NCBI GenBank assembly: GCA_015061945.1
Contig: SUVP01000002.1
Span: forward strand, 124,001 to 188,000
Reading direction: 5' to 3'
Source of the DNA: Opitutales bacterium
GTDB taxonomy: Bacteria > Verrucomicrobiota > Verrucomicrobiia > Opitutales > Intestinicryptomonadaceae
Length of the DNA stretch: 64,000 bases
The position numbers were made by a program, and so were the translations under genes. The notes below the pieces were generated by a model. The model worked only from the letters and a program-made list of their open reading frames with translations, was not told where the DNA came from and did no database searches. Shown in pieces: positions 1 through 11,300 of the stretch; within the stretch, counting starts at the first letter, position 1; every line of letters starts with the position of its first letter.

Positions 1-120
1 GCAGGAAGATGGGGTACGCCCAATGATTACAAAGGTGTTGCATTATTTTTAGCAAGTTCAGCTTCAGACTATGTAAATGGCGAAATTGTCGTAGTAGATG
101 GTGGATGGATGGCAAGATAA
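1..120 (+). CDS. SDR-family oxidoreductase, C-terminal fragment (KduD / gluconate 5-dehydrogenase-like)
   Basis: Reading from base 1: [39 protein letters not shown], the classic SDR C-terminus; 5' end lies outside the window. Confidence 0.85.
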   Translation, partial: AGRWGTPNDYKGVALFLASSASDYVNGEIVVVDGGWMAR

Positions 121-159
121 AAAACTTTAAACAATAATATAACTACGGGAAAAATAACT

Positions 160-2130
160 ATGAGAAAACTATACCTGATAATAATATCTATATTTGTAGC
201 ATCATTGTCGTTTGCTACTCAAACGACACAATTAACGGTTTCTGAAGTTATGGCAACACTTGAGAAATCAGCAGACTACCATATGAGAAATATAGCAGTT
301 TCGGCACTCACTAATGTAAATTGGGATTATAGCGAAATGCCAACTCGCGTGTGGCACATTTCTCCCTATTACGATGGTATGCTCGCACTGGCAAGGGTTT
401 CGGGTAATCCAATCTATTGGAAAGAAGTTTTGCGACACGGCACATCGGTCGGTTGGACGCCAAATCCAAATGCAAAAGCGTTTTATCATGCCGATGATCA
501 TGCCGTCGGACATGCTTGGCTTGATTGTTATCTTGCGGATAAGTCGCGTACAGAACGTTTGAATCCTATCAAAAAGCTTTTCGACAAAATCATTAACGAC
601 ACAAAAACATTTGATATGTCCAAATTCAATATTCGCAGACATGGACATACGCCACTTCAGACATGGACTTGGTGCGATGCACTCTTTATGGCACCACCAA
701 CCCTTGCACGATTGTATATTATCACTGGTGATAAAAAATATCTCGACTATATGAACCAAGAATTCAAGTGGTGCTATGATACGATGTTCGACAAAGAAGA
801 AAACTTATTTTATCGAGACACAAGATTTATCGGTAAGAGAACTAAAAATGGAAAAAAGATAATTTGGTCGCGCGGTGATGGGTGGGTCGTTGGCGGATTA
901 ACTCAAGTGATTTCACTACTTCCCAAAGACGAACCGAGCAGAAAATTTTATGAAGATTTGTTTGTTGCAATGATGACTAAAATTGTAACGCTGCAAGGAT
1001 CCGATGGCTTGTGGACTGTAAATCTTATCGATGCAGAAGATATTAAAGGTGGCGAAACCAGTGGTAGTGCATTCTTTACTTACGCATTGGCGTGGGGAAT
1101 TAACAACGGATACCTCGAACGTGAAAAATATTTCTCGCAAACAATAAAAGCTTGGAAGGGTCTTCTTACAAGAATCAACGATAACGGCAAAGTTGGATAC
1201 GTTCAACCTGTAGGCTCCAAGCCTAATTCATTTTCAAAAGATACAACCCATGCTTACGGTGTCGGAGCCTTCCTCTTGGCTGGTTCTGAAATAATCAAAT
1301 TGTTGGGTGGGGGGGCAAATGTGTCAGATGCAGAACTTGCTCGCAGAGCACAAGCCATTTACGATGCAGAGTCCCCACAAGCACGTGTTTATATTGAACC
1401 ACGTCGCAAAGATGATGTCGCTTGGGAGAATGATAAAATGGCATTTCGCGTTTATGGACCAGCATTGAAAGATTCAATAGAAAATAGCGGTATCGATATT
1501 TGGGCAAAAACTGTTTCATACCCAGTTGTAAATAAATGGTACGAAGACAATTTTGCAAAAAGACGAAGCTATCACAAAGATTACGGCGAAGGTTGCGATT
1601 CTTACAAGGTTGCCGATAGTGTTGGTCTTGGTGGTACTGGTATTTGGAAAAACGGTAAACTTTACCAAAGCAATGTTTACGCATACGCTGATGTAATCTG
1701 GCAAGCAGAAGGCAAAATTAAATTTGTTTTGACTTACCATTACAATGTCGAAGGTAAAGATTATACAGAATACAAGGTTATCTCGTTAAAAGTAGGAGAC
1801 GATTTCTGTAAAGTACAGTCGAAATTTCGTTCAGGTAAACGCACTTGGAACGGAAAACTTTACGAGAAAGATACAGTGAAAGATTTAGAGGTTGCCGTTG
1901 GCATTCTTGCACAAAGTTCCAATGCAAATGCGACTTTAGCAAACGGCAATATCACTGTTGAAGACAAGATGTCTGGCAAAACTTCTATTGTTCAAAAGGT
2001 AAAAACAAGAGGCAATTTTGTCGGGTACAAGTCTCTCGACTTTGGAAAAACAAAACAACATCTTGCAATATTGAAAACAGACGAAAACGGAGATATTCAT
2101 TATGAAATCGGTTATACTCTCAAAAAGTAG
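160..2130 (+). CDS. Secreted GH88/GH105-type unsaturated glucuronyl/rhamnogalacturonyl hydrolase with C-terminal DUF4861-like domain
   Basis: Signal peptide MRKLYLIIISIFVASLSFA; motifs HADDHAVGHAWLDCY, HTPLQTWTWCDALFMAPPTLARL, IWSRGDGWVVGGL typical of GH105. Confidence 0.85.
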   Translation: MRKLYLIIISIFVASLSFATQTTQLTVSEVMATLEKSADYHMRNIAVSALTNVNWDYSEMPTRVWHISPYYDGMLALARVSGNPIYWKEVLRHGTSVGWTPNPNAKAFYHADDHAVGHAWLDCYLADKSRTERLNPIKKLFDKIINDTKTFDMSKFNIRRHGHTPLQTWTWCDALFMAPPTLARLYIITGDKKYLDYMNQEFKWCYDTMFDKEENLFYRDTRFIGKRTKNGKKIIWSRGDGWVVGGLTQVISLLPKDEPSRKFYEDLFVAMMTKIVTLQGSDGLWTVNLIDAEDIKGGETSGSAFFTYALAWGINNGYLEREKYFSQTIKAWKGLLTRINDNGKVGYVQPVGSKPNSFSKDTTHAYGVGAFLLAGSEIIKLLGGGANVSDAELARRAQAIYDAESPQARVYIEPRRKDDVAWENDKMAFRVYGPALKDSIENSGIDIWAKTVSYPVVNKWYEDNFAKRRSYHKDYGEGCDSYKVADSVGLGGTGIWKNGKLYQSNVYAYADVIWQAEGKIKFVLTYHYNVEGKDYTEYKVISLKVGDDFCKVQSKFRSGKRTWNGKLYEKDTVKDLEVAVGILAQSSNANATLANGNITVEDKMSGKTSIVQKVKTRGNFVGYKSLDFGKTKQHLAILKTDENGDIHYEIGYTLKK

Positions 2131-3973
2131 AATTTGTTTTGTCGCAATTTTTCTCGCACTGTTTTCGGCAGTGCCTGTATTTGCGGGGGAGACTCAAGGT
2201 TCAGCGATTGTTGATGTAAAAAACATTACTCAAACACAGTTTGACGATTATTTAAGAAATATATCTGCTCACCCTCGACTCTTTTTCCCCAAAGGGTATG
2301 AGGATATTATAAAAAAGAATATCGCAACAAATGCGTCAGCAAAAAGAATACATAAGAATATTCTAAAAAGAGCAAACAAGTATTTAAATAAAACGCCTTG
2401 TGAACGTGTGATGACTGGCAGAAGATTGCTTCCAATCTCTCGCGAAGTTTTGAAACGCGTGTTGATTATGTCGTATGCATATCGAATGACTGGCGATGTG
2501 AAATATGCAAAGCGTGTCGAAGATGAAATGCTTGCGGTATCGAAATTCAGCGACTGGAATCCATCACATTTTTTTGATGTCGGCGAGATGACTTTCGCGT
2601 TTGCTGTCGGCTACGATTGGCTTTTTGATTACCTTTCACAAGAATCGAAAGACATCATCGCAAAGGCAATCTACGAGAAAGGATTACTTGAAGGTGATAA
2701 GAAACAAAACGGCAGACACCCATTGCAAGGTCATTCAAATTGGAATGCTGTTTGTAATACTGGTTTGATGTGTGGGGCATTGGCAACTTACGAAAATTAT
2801 CCAAAATATGCTTCAAAAGTAATTAGGCGTTCTGTTATTTTTAATCAGTCGCATTTAGAAGAATATGCACCAGATGGAAATTATTTCGAGGGTGCGAGAT
2901 ACTGGGGCTATGGGACATCGTACCAAATAAGATTGATTACCGCTTTGCAATCTTCAATCGGAACCGACTTCGGCTTGATAAAATCGAAAGGATTTTTGGA
3001 ATCTGCAAAGTACATAAAACATTTAAAGGGTCCAAGCGGATATATCTTCAATTATCACGATTGCGGAATGCATGAAACTTCATTTACATCTATACACGCT
3101 TGGTTAGCGAGAAATTCTGATAACAAAGGGTGTTTTAATAAAATGCCAAAGTTTTCTAATAGCACCGATGTTTTTGGAATGTTATTGTGTTCCGATATAG
3201 ATATGTACAATCCAGAAACTCCGGCAACAAAAGTGTTCTTTGGTAACGGACAAACTCCTGTTGTGCTTGCGAGAACATCGTGGAACGACGACGCACTTTT
3301 TATGGGAATGAAAGGCGGAATAATAAGAGGTGGACACGCACATATGGACGCAGGTACTTTTGTTTTTGATGTTGGCAAAACTCGTTTCGCGTCTGAAATG
3401 ACGTGCATACCATATAATATTCTCGAATCTCAAGGAATAGATTTGCATTCTAAAAAACAAAAATCTCAACGTTGGAAATTATTACGTTTAGGTGTAAAAT
3501 CTCATAGCGTATTAATTGCTAACAGTTTGAATTTTGATGTAAATTCAAAAGTCCCTATTATCGAAAAATTCGATACGAAGACAGCATGTGGTGCAACATT
3601 CGATACAACATCGCTCTACTTTGGGCTTTTTCTAAAATCCACTCGGAAAGCTATATTGAAAGACGAGAATCATCTCGAAATAACAGATACACTTGAAACA
3701 ACAAATAAGCCTGCTTTTTTGCGTTGGAATCTTATCACAGAAGCACAGCCAAAGATTGTAGGCGACACTATTGAATTAAAGCGAGATGGCAAAAAAGTTG
3801 TTGTAAAAATGAATTCGCCATACTTAGCAACACCTCAAATCTTCTCCCTTGAACCAACAGAAAAAGGCGATAAACCAGTCAAAGATTTTTATGCGGTAGG
3901 TTTCACGCTTGAAGTTCCTGCTGATACGAAGGCTGTATTAAAAACAACACTTACGCCACAACTCGAAAAATAG
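2102..3973 (+). CDS. Heparinase II/III-family polysaccharide lyase-like protein
   Basis: Signal peptide; HPRLFFPKGYED, AFAVGYDWLFDYLS, HSNWNAVCNTGLMCGAL, GGIIRGGHAHMDAGTFVFDVGKTRFASE typical of heparinase II/III-like enzymes; overlaps the previous ORF by 29 bp. Confidence 0.8.
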   Translation: MKSVILSKSRICFVAIFLALFSAVPVFAGETQGSAIVDVKNITQTQFDDYLRNISAHPRLFFPKGYEDIIKKNIATNASAKRIHKNILKRANKYLNKTPCERVMTGRRLLPISREVLKRVLIMSYAYRMTGDVKYAKRVEDEMLAVSKFSDWNPSHFFDVGEMTFAFAVGYDWLFDYLSQESKDIIAKAIYEKGLLEGDKKQNGRHPLQGHSNWNAVCNTGLMCGALATYENYPKYASKVIRRSVIFNQSHLEEYAPDGNYFEGARYWGYGTSYQIRLITALQSSIGTDFGLIKSKGFLESAKYIKHLKGPSGYIFNYHDCGMHETSFTSIHAWLARNSDNKGCFNKMPKFSNSTDVFGMLLCSDIDMYNPETPATKVFFGNGQTPVVLARTSWNDDALFMGMKGGIIRGGHAHMDAGTFVFDVGKTRFASEMTCIPYNILESQGIDLHSKKQKSQRWKLLRLGVKSHSVLIANSLNFDVNSKVPIIEKFDTKTACGATFDTTSLYFGLFLKSTRKAILKDENHLEITDTLETTNKPAFLRWNLITEAQPKIVGDTIELKRDGKKVVVKMNSPYLATPQIFSLEPTEKGDKPVKDFYAVGFTLEVPADTKAVLKTTLTPQLEK

Positions 3974-3980
3974 GAATTAA

Positions 3981-4015
3981 AAAGGCGATTCGCAAAAACG
4001 AGTCGCCTTTTTTTT
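3981..4015. terminator. Rho-independent terminator hairpin
   Basis: AAAGGCGATTCG...CGAGTCGCCTTT stem (one mismatch) followed by T tract. Confidence 0.8.
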
Positions 4016-4029
4016 GTGAAAGATTTTTC

Positions 4030-5412
4030 TTACGCTTTAACTGAATCCCAATAAGCCTTTGCTTTTTCTGACAAGACTTTCAATTTTGCAAGGCGTTCTT
4101 CTGTTTCGCCCTTTTGGATAATTTCAGCAAGCACCTTGCCCTCCTCTGCGATGAGTTTGTCGTGTGCAGGGAAATATTCCTTGATGAGAAAGTTTGCGTA
4201 TTTGATAAATCGACGTTCGCCATACATCATAGTTTCACGTTTTTCAAGTTCGAGTTCGTTATATGTTGAATCGCAAACCGCCACCATTCTACGAGCGAGA
4301 ACAGCTTGCTTTGTGTCTTCCCACTTGTTCGACTTTGTGAATACGATTGTGTATGCGTTGCCTTGATTTGAAATATGGTGTGCGTCGGTTGTACCAATGA
4401 GTGGAATCTTAATTCCACGTTCTCTCATTTCTGCATTCTTTTCAATCAACAGCGATGTTGAATAAGGTCTGTTGCCATGGCGTCTGCCAAAAGTAACGGT
4501 TTCAATAGCATCGACACTCTTTCTTTCCCAAATTGCGTCAACCGACTTGTTGTAAAAACCTCTGCTTGTAATCCAATATGGGTGATTGAAAACTGGGATT
4601 CCACCAAATTGTCGGATAAGATGTGCTTCGGCTTCGACTGTCGCAACCTCTAACTTGACTGGCTTTTCCATATCTTTTGGCAACGATGCCATCTTTTCAG
4701 CGACAAGCTTTTCAAACTCCGCCTTGTTCGCATTCACATATTTTGTGAGACCTTGCGAGCCACCAAAATTCTGAATATCGTCTTTTGCAAAATGGCATTC
4801 TTCTGCGTGATAAAAAGTCATCGACGTATTGTATTTGCCAAATTTTTTCATAATAATATCGGACGTATCCCAACGGCGATGGTCCGAAATAGCTTGGTAA
4901 TCAAGCCCGACTTCATAGCAACGCAAGGCGACTTCATCGGGAGAAAATTTACCGTCAGAATTTGTCGTGTGTATGTGAGAGTCACCCTTCATTACACGAG
5001 TTTCGTAAAGGTCTTCAGCAAGTGCGTACATTGATATAGACTCGATTGGCAGGTAGGCTCTCTTCTTCTTTGATTTGTCGTGAACGTTTATATAATATTT
5101 ATCTTCGGCGGTAAATTCTACATCGAACACAAAGAAGTCGCCATCAATTTTAGGTTGCAAATTTGTGGGGTCTTCAAATTGCATATTATCGCGTCTAAAA
5201 ACGAAAGATAAATCTTTCATTTTCGGCTTAAAATATTCGGGAATTTTTACCCTTATTGTATATTTACCGAGCTTAAAAATTTTCTTATCGTAAGTAAACT
5301 TTTTCTTGGGAGCTATCCCGACTTTCGCTTTTGCGGCTTCGGCAGCACGAGCAAATATACCAGCACTTGCAGTTAAAAATGATAGATGTTTAAAAAATGA
5401 TTTTCTATTCAT
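4030..5412 (-). CDS. Exported PHP-domain metal-dependent phosphoesterase-like protein (paralog 1)
   Basis: MNRKSFFKHLSFLTASAGIFARAAEA export signal; GDSHIHTTNSDGKFSPDEVALRCYEVGLDYQAISDHRRWD, NHPYWITSRG, GTTDAHH metal-ligand pattern. Confidence 0.8.
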   Translation of the reverse strand: MNRKSFFKHLSFLTASAGIFARAAEAAKAKVGIAPKKKFTYDKKIFKLGKYTIRVKIPEYFKPKMKDLSFVFRRDNMQFEDPTNLQPKIDGDFFVFDVEFTAEDKYYINVHDKSKKKRAYLPIESISMYALAEDLYETRVMKGDSHIHTTNSDGKFSPDEVALRCYEVGLDYQAISDHRRWDTSDIIMKKFGKYNTSMTFYHAEECHFAKDDIQNFGGSQGLTKYVNANKAEFEKLVAEKMASLPKDMEKPVKLEVATVEAEAHLIRQFGGIPVFNHPYWITSRGFYNKSVDAIWERKSVDAIETVTFGRRHGNRPYSTSLLIEKNAEMRERGIKIPLIGTTDAHHISNQGNAYTIVFTKSNKWEDTKQAVLARRMVAVCDSTYNELELEKRETMMYGERRFIKYANFLIKEYFPAHDKLIAEEGKVLAEIIQKGETEERLAKLKVLSEKAKAYWDSVKA

Positions 5413-5505
5413 AGTATTTTAGGTTTTCGATAAGACAAAATCAAAACATTAGATCGAAAAAATCGCAAGTAAATAATTTCACAATTAAAATGCAATTTCA
5501 CAAAA

Positions 5506-5535
5506 AAAAACGATTCGCCTTAGCGAATCGTTTTT
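5506..5535. terminator. Terminator hairpin between PHP paralogs
   Basis: AAAAACGATTCGC-CTTA-GCGAATCGTTTTT perfect stem. Confidence 0.8.
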
Positions 5536-5552
5536 CGAGGAATGGATTTTTC

Positions 5553-6938
5553 TTACGCTTTAATTGAATCCCAATGAGCTTTTGTCTTCGCCGACGCACT
5601 TTTCAATTTTGCAAGGCGTTCGTCAGATTCACCTTTGTCGAGAATTTCTTGCAGAATCTTTCCTTCTTCGATGATAAGTTCATCGTGAGCTGGGAAATAT
5701 TCTTTTACAAGGAAGTGTGCATAATTTATATAGCGACGTTCGCCGTAAATCATACGTTCACGATCTTTTGGACGGCTTTCGACATACAATGTATCGCAAA
5801 CAGCCAACGAGCGTCTGTCGAGAATAGCCTCTTTGACATCAGCCCATTTATTCGACTTCGCAAAGAGGATTGTATATGCCATACCTTGATTTTTCACATT
5901 GTGTGCGTCAGTTGTACCAAGCACTGGATATTTGATACCTTGTTCGCGAAGCTCTGTATATTTTGCATTTGAAAGCGATGTAGATATATCTCTGCAACCG
6001 TAGTTGACAAATTCGTATGCGTCAAAATTCTTTCTTGCACAGATTGCGTCGATAGACGAGCCAGTCATATTGAAATTGCCTCTACCAGTCAACCAATATG
6101 GGTGGTTAAGAACTGCCAAGCCTCCAAATTCGCGGATAATTTGGAATTGTACTTCCGTTTTTGCTATCTCGACTTTCAAATTTGTCGACATATCTTTGGG
6201 CAATGTTTTTGCAAGCTCTGCAACACGCTTATCAAACATAGCTTTGTTTGCGTTGATGTATTGCGTTATACCTTGTGAGCCACCTAAATTGTGAACGTGT
6301 GTTATTGCGAAGTGACATTCTTCTGCATGATAGAAAGACATCGAAGTATCATACTTACCAAGTTGTTTCATCATATCATCAGATGTTTTCCAACAACGGT
6401 GGTCAGAGATTGCCTGAAAATCTAAACCGACTTCATAGCAACGCATAGCTACTTCTATTGGTGGATTGCGTCCGTCAGAATTTGTCGAGTGGATGTGGGT
6501 ATCGCCTTTCATTGGACGTAAGGCGTAAAGATCATCTTCAAGTGCATAGATATTTAATTTTGCAATCGGACGCCCCTTTTTCTTTTTATTTTTTTGTGAA
6601 TAATCAAAGACGTTAATTTGGTACATACCCTCTTTGCTTAAGTCGACATTGAATACAAAAAAGTCGCCATCGATTTTAGGGGTAAGACCTTTATGCCTTT
6701 CCAAATCCATATGATCCCTGAAGATATTAAACGCAAGATCGTTTAATTTTGCTTTGAGGTATTCAGGAATTTTTACTTTTATTCTATGCTTACCGAGTTT
6801 AAAAATTTTCTTTTCAGACTCGAATTTTTCCTGTGGAGCAATTCCGATTTTAGCTTTTGCAGCTTCTGCTGCACGAGCGAAAATTCCAAAGCTTGCCCCC
6901 AATAACGATAGATGTTTAAAGAATGATTTTCTGTTCAT
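5553..6938 (-). CDS. Exported PHP-domain metal-dependent phosphoesterase-like protein (paralog 2)
   Basis: ORF 5553..6983; start chosen at MNRKSFFKHLSLLGASFGIF to match paralog 1; GDTHIHSTNSDGRNPP, AISDHRCW, NHPYWLTGRG, GTTDAHN. Confidence 0.8.
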   Translation of the reverse strand: MNRKSFFKHLSLLGASFGIFARAAEAAKAKIGIAPQEKFESEKKIFKLGKHRIKVKIPEYLKAKLNDLAFNIFRDHMDLERHKGLTPKIDGDFFVFNVDLSKEGMYQINVFDYSQKNKKKKGRPIAKLNIYALEDDLYALRPMKGDTHIHSTNSDGRNPPIEVAMRCYEVGLDFQAISDHRCWKTSDDMMKQLGKYDTSMSFYHAEECHFAITHVHNLGGSQGITQYINANKAMFDKRVAELAKTLPKDMSTNLKVEIAKTEVQFQIIREFGGLAVLNHPYWLTGRGNFNMTGSSIDAICARKNFDAYEFVNYGCRDISTSLSNAKYTELREQGIKYPVLGTTDAHNVKNQGMAYTILFAKSNKWADVKEAILDRRSLAVCDTLYVESRPKDRERMIYGERRYINYAHFLVKEYFPAHDELIIEEGKILQEILDKGESDERLAKLKSASAKTKAHWDSIKA

Positions 6939-7030
6939 AATAAATTTCTGTTTAAGAGAAAACTTATTTAAATATTTCCCCAAAAAACGGCAAGGAAAAT
7001 TTTCTACCTTACCGTTTTATACAAATAATT

Positions 7031-8179
7031 TTATCTTCTGCGACGATATATAGCTAATCCCAGAACGACTGCACCTAAAATCATCGCCCATTCTGCTGGT
7101 TCCGGTACTGCAATGGTAAAGTTTGAATTATTTAGGAATCCGTTCTCGGTGATATACCAACCGTCCGAAAATTCTTTTTGCCATATTACATTTTCGCCAT
7201 CGACAATTTTATCACTGATTGCAGTTAATTGAATTGTCCATGTATAATCAACACCATCAGTAGTTCTTAGTACTACCAAATCGCCATTCTCTGAAATTGA
7301 TAAATTCGAGATATCTGAAACCTTTATAAAATCGTTTTCAAAATTATAAAAAGTTAGGTTTGTATTTGTTGCATTTTTGTCTATGTTATTAGCAAAAGAG
7401 CCAATGTTGAAAACGTCGCCACCTTTATTTTCGGCAAATATAAACGATAATGTTCTGCTATTACTTGCATTTTGCAACGATACGGAACCAATGTTTGTAA
7501 TGCCTGCTTGCATATCAAATATTGTATTTGTACCTTGTGCTAATCTAATATTGGTTGCTTCTCCATTAAGATTATGGAACGCATTTTTTGTACCACATAT
7601 AATTTTTGAAGCTTCTGCTGCTACATCTTGATATGCGAGGTAGAACTCACTTGTTAACAAGCCACTTTCTGAGTTAATTGTTATAGATTGCGATGTTCCA
7701 ATACCCATTCTCGTAGACGAAACTTCGTTAACTGTAATTGAAAGTTGTCCGCCTTTATTTATGACGATATTTGAGCCTGATGAATCGTAAAGATTGTATG
7801 GTGTGGTAGAGGGTGTATCTGTTATAACTATGCCAGATACATTTATTGTTCCAACTTTTGTATGATAAGACTTTGTATTCGTGTTTATTTGACCAGCCAA
7901 TTTGAGAGTTGCACCTTTTTCAACATTTATAGTACCTGAATTATTCAATGGACTTGTCCATGTACCATTTGTAATCTTTGTTTCATTGTTAATGTATAAT
8001 CTCGCACCACTTTTGAGTGTAAGTGTAGTGTTTTTGCTAATTGTCAATTCCTGGTCGGTAATTGTTTGTTTACCTGTCATTTCAGTATCTACAGTGATGA
8101 CAGCTTTAGACGGAATGTATTCCACTGCATACACTCCTATCGAAGATAAGAGCAAAGATAATAGATATATTTTTTTCAT
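7031..8179 (-). CDS. PEP-CTERM sorting-domain surface protein with beta-repeat-like body
   Basis: Signal peptide MKKIYLLSLLLSSIGVYA; Ser/Thr/Asn-rich body; C-terminus VPEPAEWAMILGAVVLGLAIYRRRR. Confidence 0.85.
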   Translation of the reverse strand: MKKIYLLSLLLSSIGVYAVEYIPSKAVITVDTEMTGKQTITDQELTISKNTTLTLKSGARLYINNETKITNGTWTSPLNNSGTINVEKGATLKLAGQINTNTKSYHTKVGTINVSGIVITDTPSTTPYNLYDSSGSNIVINKGGQLSITVNEVSSTRMGIGTSQSITINSESGLLTSEFYLAYQDVAAEASKIICGTKNAFHNLNGEATNIRLAQGTNTIFDMQAGITNIGSVSLQNASNSRTLSFIFAENKGGDVFNIGSFANNIDKNATNTNLTFYNFENDFIKVSDISNLSISENGDLVVLRTTDGVDYTWTIQLTAISDKIVDGENVIWQKEFSDGWYITENGFLNNSNFTIAVPEPAEWAMILGAVVLGLAIYRRRR

Positions 8180-8277
8180 ATTGTTATTATGGTTAATATT
8201 AGTTTTGATGATGAGTTAAATTCAATATCCCCATATAACAAAATATACCTTTATATTGTCTATCGTATATTATACAG

Positions 8278-8322
8278 AAATAGCGTAATATGTTCAAATT
8301 TGAACAAATTACGCTATTTTTT
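8278..8322. terminator. Large hairpin / bidirectional terminator
   Basis: AAATAGCGTAAT ... ATTACGCTATTT perfect 12-bp stem with inner GTTCAAATTTGAAC palindrome and T tract. Confidence 0.7.
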
Positions 8323-8342
8323 CGTACGAAAGTTGATAAAAG

Positions 8343-11300
8343 TTATTCTGCGACCAATTCAAAGAATGGAGTTGTTTCTTTCATCACAGTGGTATCGATA
8401 TTCAAAACAAACTCACCATTTTCGATTGTAAGCGGAAGTTTTTGCATTCTTTCGCCGTTGATTTTCAATGCATAAAGCGAGTATTGTTTTGGCGATTCTT
8501 GCTTTTTAAAGAAACCGAGCAATCGCTTTACAACAGACTTCTTTTCGGTTGGAACTTTCAATTTTGCGACCAGTTTCCCTGTTTGCATCAAGGCAGGCAA
8601 ACGACCCTTTGAGATAAGAATTTCACGTCCGACAGTCGCCTTAAAATCTGACATAACGTTGTCGGTATTGAAAATTACGACCATTCTTTTCGATTGTGCA
8701 ATCGGTTTGTTATCTACACTAACAACTGCAAATGCAGCCGGCACAGATGTGGATACAAGCGTTGCTCTGCCCAACTTTTCGTTTTTAGTTTCTGGCAAAA
8801 GTGTGATTGCTTCTGTCTTTGGCGAGACTACTTTCACCAGCTTTTCTTTTACACGCATTGTAATTTCGCCAGTGTCGGTTTGGAAAATTCCGTTTTCGGG
8901 ATCTGTAATATTATCCTTTTTCAAGATACCTTTTTTGCGGAGAATTTTCTCTGTTTCAGAAACACGATATTCGCCTGTGCCAGCACTACTCGATGTGAAG
9001 TTTGCCGCAGCCCAAGCATCAGAATATCCGCTTGGTTTCATTTTCAGAATTGCTGGAGTACTCTTGATATTTCTTGCCATCGGTGTTTTTCTCGCATCGG
9101 GGAAATCGATTGCAAAGCCTGTCATCAACGCCACTTTCGATTGCTCTCGATTCATCGCCTTGCCGAGATATTCGCTTGTTTCAAGATACTTTTTATCATA
9201 TACCATATCTACACGATTCTTTGTTGTAGCAACGTCGCCACGGTAGAACATAGCATACGAAAGGAACTCGTTTGCACGGAATACAGGGCTTTTGCCTACT
9301 TCAAAACAACCCATTGTTCCAGCTTTTTTCATAATGGCAACGTCGTGAACAGTGAGGTTATCAAAACCTTGGAATGCCGAGTATGCTGGGAACAAAACGC
9401 CACCTTCGTGCGTAAATGGATTCCAGTAGCAGTGTTGCCATTCCGAAAGCATCATAGGTCTATTTGCAACACGTTTCGAGACTGCCGCAAGGAAATATGA
9501 ACCAAAGTCTGACACTGATGACGTATTTGAAATATACGAACCTTTATCCATAAAACTCGATGGGTGGTGGTGGTACACATTCAACGCAGTATAGTCGCCA
9601 GCTTCAGCACTCAAGAGAGCCCAAGCGGTTGGTCTGGCACAATTATGTTGGTGCAAAGGTGCTTTGAATCCGATTTCTTCTCGGATAACTTTTTCGCAAT
9701 ACTCTTGCATTTGGCGACCAGAATATACGAGGAAACGTGCGTATTCCGGTTGCGACGGCTGAAGTTTTGACGCCTTTGCATCTTCAAATTTTTTGAGGTT
9801 ATTAAACGCTCCGTCCGGATTTGCTTTCTTGAGGTCGTCAAGCGTCTTGTATTTTTCTTTGAGATAACCTACAAACTTTGCATCGACAAATTTCTTAACG
9901 TCTGGTCGCGACTTGTTGACGATATTTGGACCAAGCTCGATTTCATTGAAGTATTCAGTTGATACAATAGACGGATCATCTTTCCATTTTTTGCCTGTAT
10001 ATTTATTTACAAGGTTGAGTTGATAGTGCATCAACTTACGCCAAGATTCTCGAGTTTTTGGCTCTCCGAAGAACATCAAAATTTTTATATTAAAGCGGTC
10101 AGTCCATTCAAAATTAGGGTCGCCTAAATCGTGGCTCGACAAATTGAAGTGGTGGTAGACACCTTCTCTTGCAAACGCATAGAAGAAATAATCGTAAAGA
10201 TCTTTATTAAAGTCGTTGAGTTGGTATGGAGCATTGAATTCATCTTTACGCATCGACAAACGCCAACGGATAAGATTATACCCTTGCTTGCGTGTCATTC
10301 TTGCAAGCTCATCGATTTGTTCGTGAGTAGTGATTGAACGCCCAAACATATCGCCAGGACGCCAATTTGTTCCTTTAAATTTCACTGGTTTGTTCGGCAT
10401 CTTTTCAAACTCGAACTTACCCGATTTACCGATTTTGATATAACCATATCTACCAGCATTTTTCTTTCCGATACCTTCCGAAACGTCGAGAGCAGAACCG
10501 TCTTTGATTTCAAGATTCGACATATCAACTGGCTTCCAAGCCGACAAGTCAAAATCCATTTCTTTTACAGTTGAAGCGTCATTGTTTGAAAGGGTCATTG
10601 CAAAAATATTTACGTTGCCCTTCACCCAAATAGTGTCGATAGCATCAACATCTCTTAGTTTAAATTGCATAATATAGACCGCACCAGCGTCAGCCGAAGA
10701 ACCATTGAGTTTAACACGCAATGCACGCTTTGTGTATTCTTCTTTGTCGAACGAACGCATAAGGTCTCTATCTTTTCTAATCCAATATTCGCCGACTGCC
10801 CCACTCTTGTGTTGCGTTTCGATACAACCGCAAGCGTGGTCGTTAAAGTTAACCTTGTCGCCGACATTTGCAACAATATACAAATATCTATATGCGTCTT
10901 CGTCTTTAATTTTAATCGGGATAGCATGTTTTGGAGTTTTTACTGGCGACAATATTTTGTCTGAATCCAAGAAATTAAAGACAACATTTTGAACTTTATG
11001 AGTACCTTTTGCGAAAGGAATAGGCTTCTTAAGGTCTTTCGAGGCTACACCATTTGCAACTTTTGAAAAATCGATTCTGCAAATAGCGTCGGTTTCGCTC
11101 GCAACTTTTGCCAATGCCGAAATCTCGATTTTTTCGCCTTTCTTGACATCAAGAGTTGTAGAAATTTTTTTCGTATAGCTTACAAATTCCCCTGCCTTAT
11201 TTTTGAACAAACGTTTTGCGTATGGCTTGCCGTTAATTTTTAGATCTTTAAATATCGACAAATTATCGACAATCATTCCGTCTTTATTTCTAAAGAAATT

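Noticed and set aside
8659-9500. Antisense ORFs of 195 and 268 aa opposite giant paralog A
   Set aside because: Both lie wholly inside a well-supported secreted-protein gene; Cys/Phe-rich unnatural composition typical of shadow ORFs.
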